A DNA stretch of 11,626 bases from Anaerolineales bacterium (GTDB lineage Bacteria > Chloroflexota > Anaerolineae > Anaerolineales > Villigracilaceae). Under the pieces are notes generated by a model. It saw only the letters and a list, made by a program, of their open reading frames with translations. It was not told the origin of the DNA and ran no database searches. The stretch covers positions 1 to 11,626 of the forward strand of contig JANTFU010000043.1 of assembly GCA_024763295.1 (NCBI GenBank), written 5' to 3'. Of the stretch, positions 6,367 through 11,626 are shown one piece after another; positions within the stretch are counted from its first letter, which is position 1; every line of letters begins with the position of its first letter. The translations under genes were made by a program, and so were the position numbers.

Positions 6367-8109
6367 TTATGGAATAGTCACTTCTTCGCTGGCAATCACA
6401 ATGGGAATATTTGGCGTTGCATCGTAATAGCGCAAAAAGTCATCGACTGCCTGATTGGGTTGCTGTGCTAAATTCTGCGCCCAGCGATATCCGACGGATT
6501 GATAGAGTAACTCGACTTGGATCGTTAGCGCTTCGGGCGCGGCATCCAGCTTGATACCGTAATGGACGGTATCGCCCGCTCCGATGAAGTCACCGTCTTC
6601 TGCCGCTGCGCCGCGTACCGCTATATCGGCATTGGCGACGGCTTTATCAAATCCGCTTGGTAGCAGACGATTGTCTTTGATGTAAGATTCTGCTGTTAGC
6701 AGAGCGGTGGTGACGTTGCCGTTTACATCCTGCATGATGTCTTCATAGATTTGGACTTGGTCAGCGGATGTAATCTCGGTGTAGTGTGGCTCGAATTGGC
6801 TGTCATCTTCGTCGTTCGCGTTTCCGATAATGCTGCCGTTTGGCTCGTAAGCGCCTGATTCAAACAGGGTTTGCCCGGATGCGTCCAGCACGGTTAGGTG
6901 AATCCATGCTCTGCGGGACGGGAATCCTGCCGGGAATTTGTGCCCTGTGAGGGTCACGAGCGATACGTCGATGTCGAGTTGGTTGTCGTTCAGTTGGGCG
7001 GAGTCGATCTTGAGCGTGGCGGTTTGTTGCGTCAACAAATCTTCCGTGCGCTGAATCGATTCATCAAAGCCTGCGTTATCCGTTTGGACAATGATTTCGT
7101 TGCTGAAATCCTTGAGGATGTTGAGCATATAAGCGTTGCCGCCGGTGAAGGTGTGCAGGGAGAAGGGCGAGCGCGGCGGGCTACCCATGATGCTGATGGC
7201 GACTGCGCCTTCGGCTTTGGGCATGTGGCAGTCTTGGCAGCTCTGAGTGTTGGCATAATCAGAAGCAAGCCATTCTTCGTAGGGCGTTTGCTCCGGAAAG
7301 GTGTTTTCGGAGAGTGTGCCGTCTTCGATGGCGTAGTGTGTATGCAGGGAGTGGCAAGTGGCACACATTTCGGATTGGGCAAGATGATCACTCTGTTCGA
7401 TGATATAGCCTGAGCCGGCAGTCATGATGCTCGCGAAGGGGTCTTCGGGCGGATAGGGACCGTATAGAACACGCTCGCCTTTTGGTGTGTCAGTGTCGAT
7501 GAGTAGACCACCGCTGAAACTGGATTCTTGCCCGAAGTTGTCGGGTTGAATTTGGTGGCAGACGGTACAGGAGATGGCTTCCATTGCCATTTCGTGGAGG
7601 GGATGTTCGGGGTTTCCGTAGCCGTTTTCGCCGAGCATTGTAGAAGTGCCGCCTTCGGCGTGGACGGCGAAGTGTGCCATCGGCATGTGACAGGTTGCGC
7701 ATTTGTCTTCAATGGCAACTTGATACTCAGGGTGACGTTGCACTTCGGCGTTGACCGTGGCGAGATAATAAGGATCAACAGCAGCCTGTGCCATGATCGA
7801 AGACGCCCAATCGTTGACGTTGGAGACGTCGTTGCCGGCTTCATCGACGAGGTCCTTGTGGCAGGTTTCACAGTTTTTTAAGGGCGTGAACATTTCCTGA
7901 TTGTAGGCAATCTCTTGTTTGGCAGCGGGCTGGTCGGTGGCAGGAGAGTCTCCCGCTGCGGTTGCCGTCGCAATGATGGGGGTGGGCGTGATAACTTGCG
8001 GCGCATTTGTGGCGGGGGCAGTGGGCAGGTTTTGTGGCACGGTTTGTGGTCCGCAAGCGGTCAGCATGAATAAGACTAAGAAGAGGCTGAGAAGGTGTTT
8101 TTTTTGCAT
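6367..8109 (-). CDS. Lipoprotein pentahaem c-type cytochrome
   Basis: The 580-residue protein starts with a lipoprotein signal: basic 'MQKKH', a hydrophobic core, and the lipobox L-T-A-C with Cys19. A Pro/Thr/Ala-rich tether (about 20-65) follows, so it should sit on the outer face of the membrane. Five CXXCH haem sites are at Cys80, Cys137, Cys181, Cys249 and Cys291. Spare histidines (e.g. 126, 145, 150, 169, 172, 242, 256, 258, 319) could be sixth ligands. After ~365 a beta-rich domain begins with 'VTLTGHKFPAGFPSRRAW' (385-402), a signature I recall from the C-terminal parts of other multihaem cytochromes; its His390 may also be a ligand. The haem part resembles the cytochrome c554-like group. 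The likely role is electron transfer in respiration; partner and substrate are unknown. GGAG on the minus strand, seven bases before ATG, fixes the start. It is transcribed divergently from rpoD. Confidence 0.92.
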   Translation of the reverse strand: MQKKHLLSLFLVLFMLTACGPQTVPQNLPTAPATNAPQVITPTPIIATATAAGDSPATDQPAAKQEIAYNQEMFTPLKNCETCHKDLVDEAGNDVSNVNDWASSIMAQAAVDPYYLATVNAEVQRHPEYQVAIEDKCATCHMPMAHFAVHAEGGTSTMLGENGYGNPEHPLHEMAMEAISCTVCHQIQPDNFGQESSFSGGLLIDTDTPKGERVLYGPYPPEDPFASIMTAGSGYIIEQSDHLAQSEMCATCHSLHTHYAIEDGTLSENTFPEQTPYEEWLASDYANTQSCQDCHMPKAEGAVAISIMGSPPRSPFSLHTFTGGNAYMLNILKDFSNEIIVQTDNAGFDESIQRTEDLLTQQTATLKIDSAQLNDNQLDIDVSLVTLTGHKFPAGFPSRRAWIHLTVLDASGQTLFESGAYEPNGSIIGNANDEDDSQFEPHYTEITSADQVQIYEDIMQDVNGNVTTALLTAESYIKDNRLLPSGFDKAVANADIAVRGAAAEDGDFIGAGDTVHYGIKLDAAPEALTIQVELLYQSVGYRWAQNLAQQPNQAVDDFLRYYDATPNIPIVIASEEVTIP

Positions 8110-8165
8110 GAGTTTCTCCGAAATTGGCGCAAAAAATGATACGCGAAGAATCGAAAGCTGGTTTC

Positions 8166-8185
8166 CCGATGAATGAATTCATCGG
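8166..8185. promoter_or_regulatory. Perfect palindrome upstream of the cytochrome gene (possible operator)
   Basis: CCGATGAA (8166-8173) and TTCATCGG (8178-8185) are perfect eight-base arms around TGAA. The site lies 57-76 bases ahead of the cytochrome ATG, where an operator would fit. No T-run follows on either strand, so a terminator is unlikely. The protein that binds is not known, and I found no clear -35/-10 pair for the cytochrome gene to anchor it. Confidence 0.4.
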
Positions 8186-8328
8186 CTGGGTGTTCCCAAG
8201 CTGTTTCAAGCAGACTTTTTGAGTCAGACGGAAATTTTAATCTCCAATCTTGCTAAAGTGTACAGCAAAAGGGACATTTTCTCTATGTGATAGACATCTT
8301 AAAAAAAGATTAGCCTTTGAAAAGATGC

Positions 8329-8357
8329 TTGACTTTGCCCGTTCAATTTTGTATAGT
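8329..8357 (+). promoter_or_regulatory. Strong sigma70-type promoter (P1) upstream of rpoD
   Basis: TTGACT (8329-8334) and TATAGT (8352-8357) are separated by exactly 17 bases, each one mismatch from consensus. Transcription should begin near 8363-8366, about 235 bases before the rpoD start codon. A terminator-like hairpin follows only ~13 bases after the expected start. Confidence 0.65.
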
Positions 8358-8377
8358 AATAACCGTCGTCTCTGGCG

Positions 8378-8415
8378 AGGCACTGTCGCTGTTCAGCGCC
8401 CGTGCCTTTTTCTTT
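8378..8415 (+). terminator. Terminator-like hairpin just after P1 (attenuator or small-RNA end)
   Basis: AGGCAC (8378-8383) pairs with GTGCCT (8402-8407), and inside it CGCT (8387-8390) pairs with AGCG (8395-8398) around GTTC. The run TTTTCTTT follows at 8408-8415. It works only on the plus strand. No plus-strand gene ends nearby, so it would cut the P1 transcript to about 45-50 bases, acting as an attenuator for rpoD or as the end of a tiny RNA. Confidence 0.55.
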
Positions 8416-8474
8416 GGCTATTTCCTGAAGCAGAGATGAAACTTTTGTAAGCTTTTTGCATCTTAAAAAGGGTA

Positions 8475-8510
8475 TTGCTTTTGACCTTAAAAAAGAGTAT
8501 TCTGGATAAG
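8475..8510 (+). promoter_or_regulatory. Weaker candidate promoter(s) proximal to rpoD
   Basis: Two overlapping solutions exist: TTGCTT (8475-8480) with TATTCT (8499-8504) and an 18-base spacer, or TTGACC (8481-8486) with GATAAG (8505-8510) and an 18-base spacer. Either would start beyond the hairpin at 8378-8415 and give an rpoD leader of roughly 80-90 bases. Confidence 0.35.
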
Positions 8511-8600
8511 ACGTGCCCCAAGCTGTCAAACTGGCAATTTCTTTGTTGCGTGCAAGGAAGGCTTTTTGCCAAATTCTTAGTAGAGGTGTAATTTATTTAT

Positions 8601-9809
8601 ATGAGTGATAAAAACTTAATCGATGTTCAAGAAAACGCATCGCCGGGGATTATCAAATTACTTGCGTTAGGACGCAAAAAAGGTTTTGTTACATTCGACG
8701 ATATTTTGAACTTTTTCCCCAATGCAGAGCAGGACGTAGCGCAGTTGGAAGAAGCTTTTGCTGCCTTGTTAAGCGCAGGCATCTCCTTCATTGAAGACGC
8801 CAGCCTGCCCGGTCCTTCAGCGGACGAAGTCAGCGAAACCGAAGAGATCGATGAAGAAAAGGTGGACCAAAATACAGTAGAAGATTATCTGGCAAATATT
8901 GACACATCGGATACGATTGGCTTATACCTGAAGGAAGTCAGCCGCGTGCCGCTCCTGACGGCTGAAGAAGAGGTGGAACTCGCGCAGCGGATCGAGCGTG
9001 GACGCATGGCGCGTGAAGAACTGGCGAAAGGGCATGTGACCACCAAACGTCGCACCGAACTGCGTGCCATGATTGAAGATGGTTGGGCGGCTCGTGAACA
9101 TCTGATTACGGCTAACTCTCGTTTGGTCATCAGTGTTGCCAAAAAATATATGGGACGTGGCGTTCCTTTCTTGGATTTGATTCAGGAAGGCAATATCGGG
9201 CTGATCCGTGCAACGAAAAAATTTGACTATCGTCGTGGACACAAATTCAGCACCTATGCCACTTGGTGGATTCGTCAAGCTGTCACACGCGCCATTGCCG
9301 ATCAGGGACGCACCATCCGTGTTCCTGTTCACATGGGTGACCAGATCAACAAACTTTTGCGTGTCCAGCATCAGCTTACGCAAAAATTGGGGCGTGGACC
9401 GACGGTTGAAGAGTTGGCAGAAGCGCTCGAAGTGCCGCCTAAAAAGGTCGAAAATATGATTCAGGTGGCGCGTCGCCCACTCTCGCTCGAAACGCCAACT
9501 GACAACGAAGAAGATTCGGTTTTGGGCGACTTCATCGAAGACGAGGACTCCCCGCCGCCCGATGACACTGCCACGCACCATCTCTTGCAGGATCATCTCG
9601 TTGAAGTGATGGACAGCCTGCCTCCGCGCGAAGTCCGTATTTTGCAATTGCGCTACGGCATCCTCGATGGGCAAGCCTACACCCTCGAAGAAGTTGGGCG
9701 TAAAATGGGCGTAACCCGCGAGCGCGTCCGCCAGATCGAAGCGCAGGCGCTTAGTCGCTTGCGACATCCCTCTGTGCGGCGCAAACTCCGCGATTATCTC
9801 GGTGACTAA
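8601..9809 (+). CDS. rpoD: Primary RNA polymerase sigma factor RpoD/SigA
   Basis: This is a 402-residue group 1 sigma70 factor. A short region 1.1-like section covers ~14-66 and is followed by an acidic linker (72-90). Region 1.2 begins at 'DTIGLYLKEVSRVPLLTAEE' (104-123). Region 2 includes 'LITANSRLVISVAKKY' (168-183), 'GVPFLDLIQEGNIGLIRA' (187-204) and the -10-binding 'FSTYATWWIRQAVTRAI' (216-232). Region 3 runs from 'IRVPVHMGDQINKL' (239-252), and region 4 ends with the helix-turn-helix 'YTLEEVGRKMGVTRERVRQI' (360-379) that reads the -35 box. All core regions are intact; the long non-conserved insert of proteobacterial RpoD is absent, as in Gram-positive SigA. AGAGGTG at 8582-8588 is the likely ribosome site, with a rather long 12-base spacer. 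A strong terminator follows the stop. Confidence 0.96.
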   Translation: MSDKNLIDVQENASPGIIKLLALGRKKGFVTFDDILNFFPNAEQDVAQLEEAFAALLSAGISFIEDASLPGPSADEVSETEEIDEEKVDQNTVEDYLANIDTSDTIGLYLKEVSRVPLLTAEEEVELAQRIERGRMAREELAKGHVTTKRRTELRAMIEDGWAAREHLITANSRLVISVAKKYMGRGVPFLDLIQEGNIGLIRATKKFDYRRGHKFSTYATWWIRQAVTRAIADQGRTIRVPVHMGDQINKLLRVQHQLTQKLGRGPTVEELAEALEVPPKKVENMIQVARRPLSLETPTDNEEDSVLGDFIEDEDSPPPDDTATHHLLQDHLVEVMDSLPPREVRILQLRYGILDGQAYTLEEVGRKMGVTRERVRQIEAQALSRLRHPSVRRKLRDYLGD

Positions 9810-9813
9810 AATC

Positions 9814-9841
9814 AAATCCCCGCTAACAGGCGGGGATTTTT
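9814..9841 (+). terminator. Rho-independent terminator of rpoD
   Basis: AAATCCCCGC (9814-9823) and GCGGGGATTT (9830-9839) form a perfect ten-base stem with the six-base loop TAACAG, ending in a run of five T (9837-9841). It starts five bases after the rpoD stop codon. Confidence 0.92.
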
Positions 9842-9904
9842 CGTTAACGGTAAAATCAGTGTTATCTGTGCTCAACCACAAATTTGCTAAGGACGCGAAC
9901 TCAA

Positions 9905-9930
9905 GCCAACTATCGGTGGGTTGGTTTTTT
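9905..9930 (+). terminator. Possible second, weak terminator before the glycosyltransferase
   Basis: GCCAAC (9905-9910) pairs with GTTGGT (9920-9925), one G-T included, across a nine-base loop, and six T follow (9925-9930). It may back up the rpoD terminator. It covers the TTG at 9921, which argues against translation beginning there. Confidence 0.35.
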
Positions 9931-9965
9931 GCAAGATTTTGATGGCTATATGCTTTGGGACAATG

Positions 9966-11480
9966 ATGAAAAGTTTTTTTGAGCGTTACGCTTTGCTTTG
10001 GCTCTTACTTTTTGCCTTTTTGCTGCGTTTGGCAGGGATTTTTTCACGCCCGATTTGGTATGATGAAGCCTTTTCGCTGCTTTTTGCCTCGAAGGGATTT
10101 GCAGCGATGTTGGCTGGCACGCTGACGTCGACAGGTGCGGGCGCGGCGGATATTCACCCCTTGGGCTATTACACGCTTTTGGACGTGTGGATGAAAGTTT
10201 TGGGCACAACGGTGCCTGCGGGACGGCTTTTATCTGCTTTGTTGGGCGTCGGGATTGTTTTCCTCGCCTATCAAACTGCGAACTATTTTGCTGGACGCAA
10301 ATTAGCGCTTTGGGCGGCGTTTTTTGTGGCAATTTCGCCTTTTCAAGTTCATTATGGGCAAGAAATTCGCATGTATGCCTTGCTAACTTTTTTGCTTTTG
10401 GTGGCAGTCTATGCCTTTTTGCGCGGCATCAAGGACGGAAATTTGGGCTGGACTCTGCTTTTTTCGTTAGCGGCGGCATTGGCGCAGTGCACACATAATT
10501 TGGCGGCTTTCTTTTTGTTGCCGTTGGCGTTCACGGCAATTTTGCTGCGCCGTAAAGAAGTCATTTGGCGCACGCTTTGGGCGGGTGGTTTGGCGCTGCT
10601 TTTTTATTCACCTTGGCTTTTCTATCTACCCTCGCAATTGGGCAAAGTACAGGCGCATTATTGGGTGCAAAAGCCGGGCGCGGATGCGCTTTTCAACCTT
10701 TTGCTGACCTACGTCACCAATCTGCCTGTGCCGGATGGTTGGTTGGGCGCGGGGCTTTTCATCACGCTGATTTTGGTCGGCTTGGCGGTTTGGCAAACTT
10801 ATCGGTACTGGCGTGCCGAGCCTTTCTCGCTTGCCGGACTGTGGTTCTTTTATTTGGCATTTTTGCCGCCGCTTTTACTCTTCCTTGTTTCGCAGTGGAC
10901 GCCCGTTTTTATCGCGCGCGCCTTGTTGCCTGCGGGCGTTTTCTTTAGTCTCTGGTTGGCGTGGGTTTTTGAAAAAACTGACCTGACGCCTTTTTTGCAA
11001 AAAGTTTTCCTGACCCTTTTGATTTTCAGCGCCGCTTTGGGGTTCTGTCAGCACCTAACCTATGCCGGTTTCCCTTACGCCGATTACGCGGCAATCACCG
11101 AAGAATTTTCCGCCGAACATGATGCGCCGGGCTTGATTTTGCATTCCAATAAATTGAGCGCTTTGCCCGCCTTTTATTACGCGCCCGATCTGCCGCAAAA
11201 ATATATCGCGGATGAACCCGGCAGCGGTTCGGATACGCTTGCGCTGGCAACGCAGCAAACCTTGGGCTTTTTTTCCTCTGCGGATATGGAAACAGCAACC
11301 CAGAATGCTGATCGCGTTGCGTTAGTGATTTTTGAAAAAGCGATTGCAGAATACCAAGCGGCGGGTTATGCAACGCACCCGCATCTAAGCTGGCTTGCAG
11401 AGCATTATTCTAGTGTTGAAGTCCTGCCAAGGGGTGATATTATTCTTTACATATTCTCTGATTTGAAGGAGCCAAAATGA
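9966..11480 (+). CDS. GT-C family membrane glycosyltransferase (PMT/ArnT-like)
   Basis: About 504 residues with some ten to twelve hydrophobic helices. The first loop carries the acidic pair of lipid-phosphate-sugar-dependent GT-C enzymes in 'IWYDEAFSLLFA' (Asp33-Glu34). Next come 'DIHPLGYYTLLDVW' (62-75) and 'SPFQVHYGQEIRMYALL' (124-140), both standard in the PMT_2/GT39-GT83 group. The C-terminal ~130 residues are less hydrophobic and probably extracytoplasmic. Enzymes of this kind move a sugar from a polyprenyl-phosphate donor to a protein or lipid on the outer face; acceptor and sugar cannot be told. Start choice is unsure: ATG at 9966 has GGA at 9958-9960 at a five-base spacing; ATG 9963 and 9942 are in frame. 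The stop overlaps the next start (ATGA at 11477-11480), so it is translated together with the alaX-like gene, although no functional link is obvious. Confidence 0.88.
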   Translation: MKSFFERYALLWLLLFAFLLRLAGIFSRPIWYDEAFSLLFASKGFAAMLAGTLTSTGAGAADIHPLGYYTLLDVWMKVLGTTVPAGRLLSALLGVGIVFLAYQTANYFAGRKLALWAAFFVAISPFQVHYGQEIRMYALLTFLLLVAVYAFLRGIKDGNLGWTLLFSLAAALAQCTHNLAAFFLLPLAFTAILLRRKEVIWRTLWAGGLALLFYSPWLFYLPSQLGKVQAHYWVQKPGADALFNLLLTYVTNLPVPDGWLGAGLFITLILVGLAVWQTYRYWRAEPFSLAGLWFFYLAFLPPLLLFLVSQWTPVFIARALLPAGVFFSLWLAWVFEKTDLTPFLQKVFLTLLIFSAALGFCQHLTYAGFPYADYAAITEEFSAEHDAPGLILHSNKLSALPAFYYAPDLPQKYIADEPGSGSDTLALATQQTLGFFSSADMETATQNADRVALVIFEKAIAEYQAAGYATHPHLSWLAEHYSSVEVLPRGDIILYIFSDLKEPK

Positions 11481-11626
11481 CCGAATTACTTTGCCAACAA
11501 GATAGCTATTTGAAAGAATTTGACGCGATGATCACAAGCGTGGATGCGGAATCCCGCACAGTGGTGCTCGACCGAACTGTTTTCTACCCCGGTGGCGGCG
11601 GACAACCCTGCGACGTTGGCTTGCTG
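11477..11626 (+). CDS. AlaX-type alanyl-tRNA editing protein (3' partial)
   Basis: Only the first 50 codons are present; the frame runs off the window. Residues 31-48 read 'LDRTVFYPGGGGQPCDVG', matching the 'FYPxGGGQPxDxG' signature shared by stand-alone AlaX proteins and the AlaRS editing domain. The chain begins about 20 residues before this signature, so it is the free-standing type and not AlaRS itself. AlaX hydrolyses Ser-tRNA(Ala) or Gly-tRNA(Ala) in the cytoplasm. The zinc-binding HxxxH motif that would confirm activity lies beyond the end. GGAG at 11468-11471 is a good ribosome site, and the start overlaps the glycosyltransferase stop by four bases. Confidence 0.85.
   Translation, partial: MTELLCQQDSYLKEFDAMITSVDAESRTVVLDRTVFYPGGGGQPCDVGLL

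Larger units (their letters stand above)
8295..8500 (+). repeat. Three degenerate direct repeats with CTTAAAAA core
   Basis: CATCTTAAAAA occurs at 8295-8305 and again at 8459-8469. A related CCTTAAAAAAGAGTATT lies at about 8485-8500, matching CTTAAAAAGGGTATT of the second copy with one insertion and one change. Copies two and three are 24 bases apart. They could be binding sites for a regulator of rpoD or simply AT-rich promoter sequence. Confidence 0.35.
8110..8600. other. Divergent intergenic regulatory region (cytochrome / rpoD)
   Basis: These 491 bases contain no believable gene. They hold a perfect palindrome near the cytochrome start, a short dyad TTGCT-N9-AGCAA at 8250-8268, three related AT-rich direct repeats, a strong promoter, a terminator-like hairpin and one or two weaker promoters for rpoD. 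An imperfect dyad TGGCAA/TTGCCA (8532-8537, 8566-8571) lies in the probable rpoD leader. Confidence 0.7.

Noticed and set aside
8250..8450. A 66-codon plus-strand frame in the divergent region
   Set aside because: It crosses the P1 promoter and hairpin and its product has no sign of being a protein.
8922..9881. A 319-codon open frame antisense to rpoD
   Set aside because: It is a shadow of the conserved sigma factor gene; it shows no domain and crosses the rpoD terminator.
9848..9904. 'ATCAGTGTTATCTGTGCTCAA' region as a dispersed repeat or promoter for the glycosyltransferase
   Set aside because: It faintly resembles ATCTGTG-type dispersed repeats, but there is only one copy here and the best -35/-10 pair (TTGCTA, 19, ACTATC) is too weak to claim.

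Overview
The window reads as a chromosomal segment of a free-living bacterium with moderate GC content, most likely a member of the Chloroflexota (Anaerolineae-like). This placement is inferred from protein style: a compact primary sigma factor with a short N-terminal region, a MoeA fused to a periplasmic-binding-protein-like domain, a lipoprotein multiheme cytochrome c, and intergenic spaces full of palindromic dispersed repeats. No 16S rRNA or other decisive marker is present. There are no tRNA or rRNA genes, CRISPR arrays, transposases or phage genes.

Layout. (1) 2-943: the 3' part of a molybdopterin molybdotransferase MoeA fused to a PBP-like domain. (2) 946-1034: a palindromic repeat. 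(3) 1046-4380: two Dpp/Opp-type ABC permease genes with a TAATG junction. The second is unusual because its permease half continues into an extra membrane helix, a PA-like domain and an M28-peptidase-like domain that has lost its zinc ligands and catalytic glutamate. No ATPase or solute-binding protein for this transporter lies in the window. (4) 4584-4949: a stand-alone receiver (CheY-like) protein. (5) 4950-5397: about 450 bases with no believable gene, filled with inverted repeats. (6) 6231-5398, minus strand: a class I SAM-dependent methyltransferase, flanked on both sides by copies of the same nested palindromic repeat. (7) 8109-6367, minus strand: a lipoprotein with five CXXCH haem sites. 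(8) 8110-8600: a divergent regulatory region with a strong sigma70-type promoter, an immediate terminator-like hairpin, direct repeats and a perfect palindrome. (9) 8601-9809: the primary sigma factor RpoD/SigA, followed by a strong terminator. (10) 9966-11480: a GT-C membrane glycosyltransferase (PMT/ArnT-like), overlapping by ATGA with (11) an AlaX-type alanyl-tRNA editing protein that runs off the window at 11626.

How the parts relate. Three translational couplings or very tight spacings are visible: permease with permease fusion, glycosyltransferase with AlaX, and MoeA followed at 102 bases by the permeases. The remaining genes look like independent units separated by repeats or terminators. 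The points of greatest interest are the permease-PA-pseudopeptidase fusion, the short promoter-to-terminator unit upstream of rpoD, and the two same-sized nested palindromes that bracket the methyltransferase.
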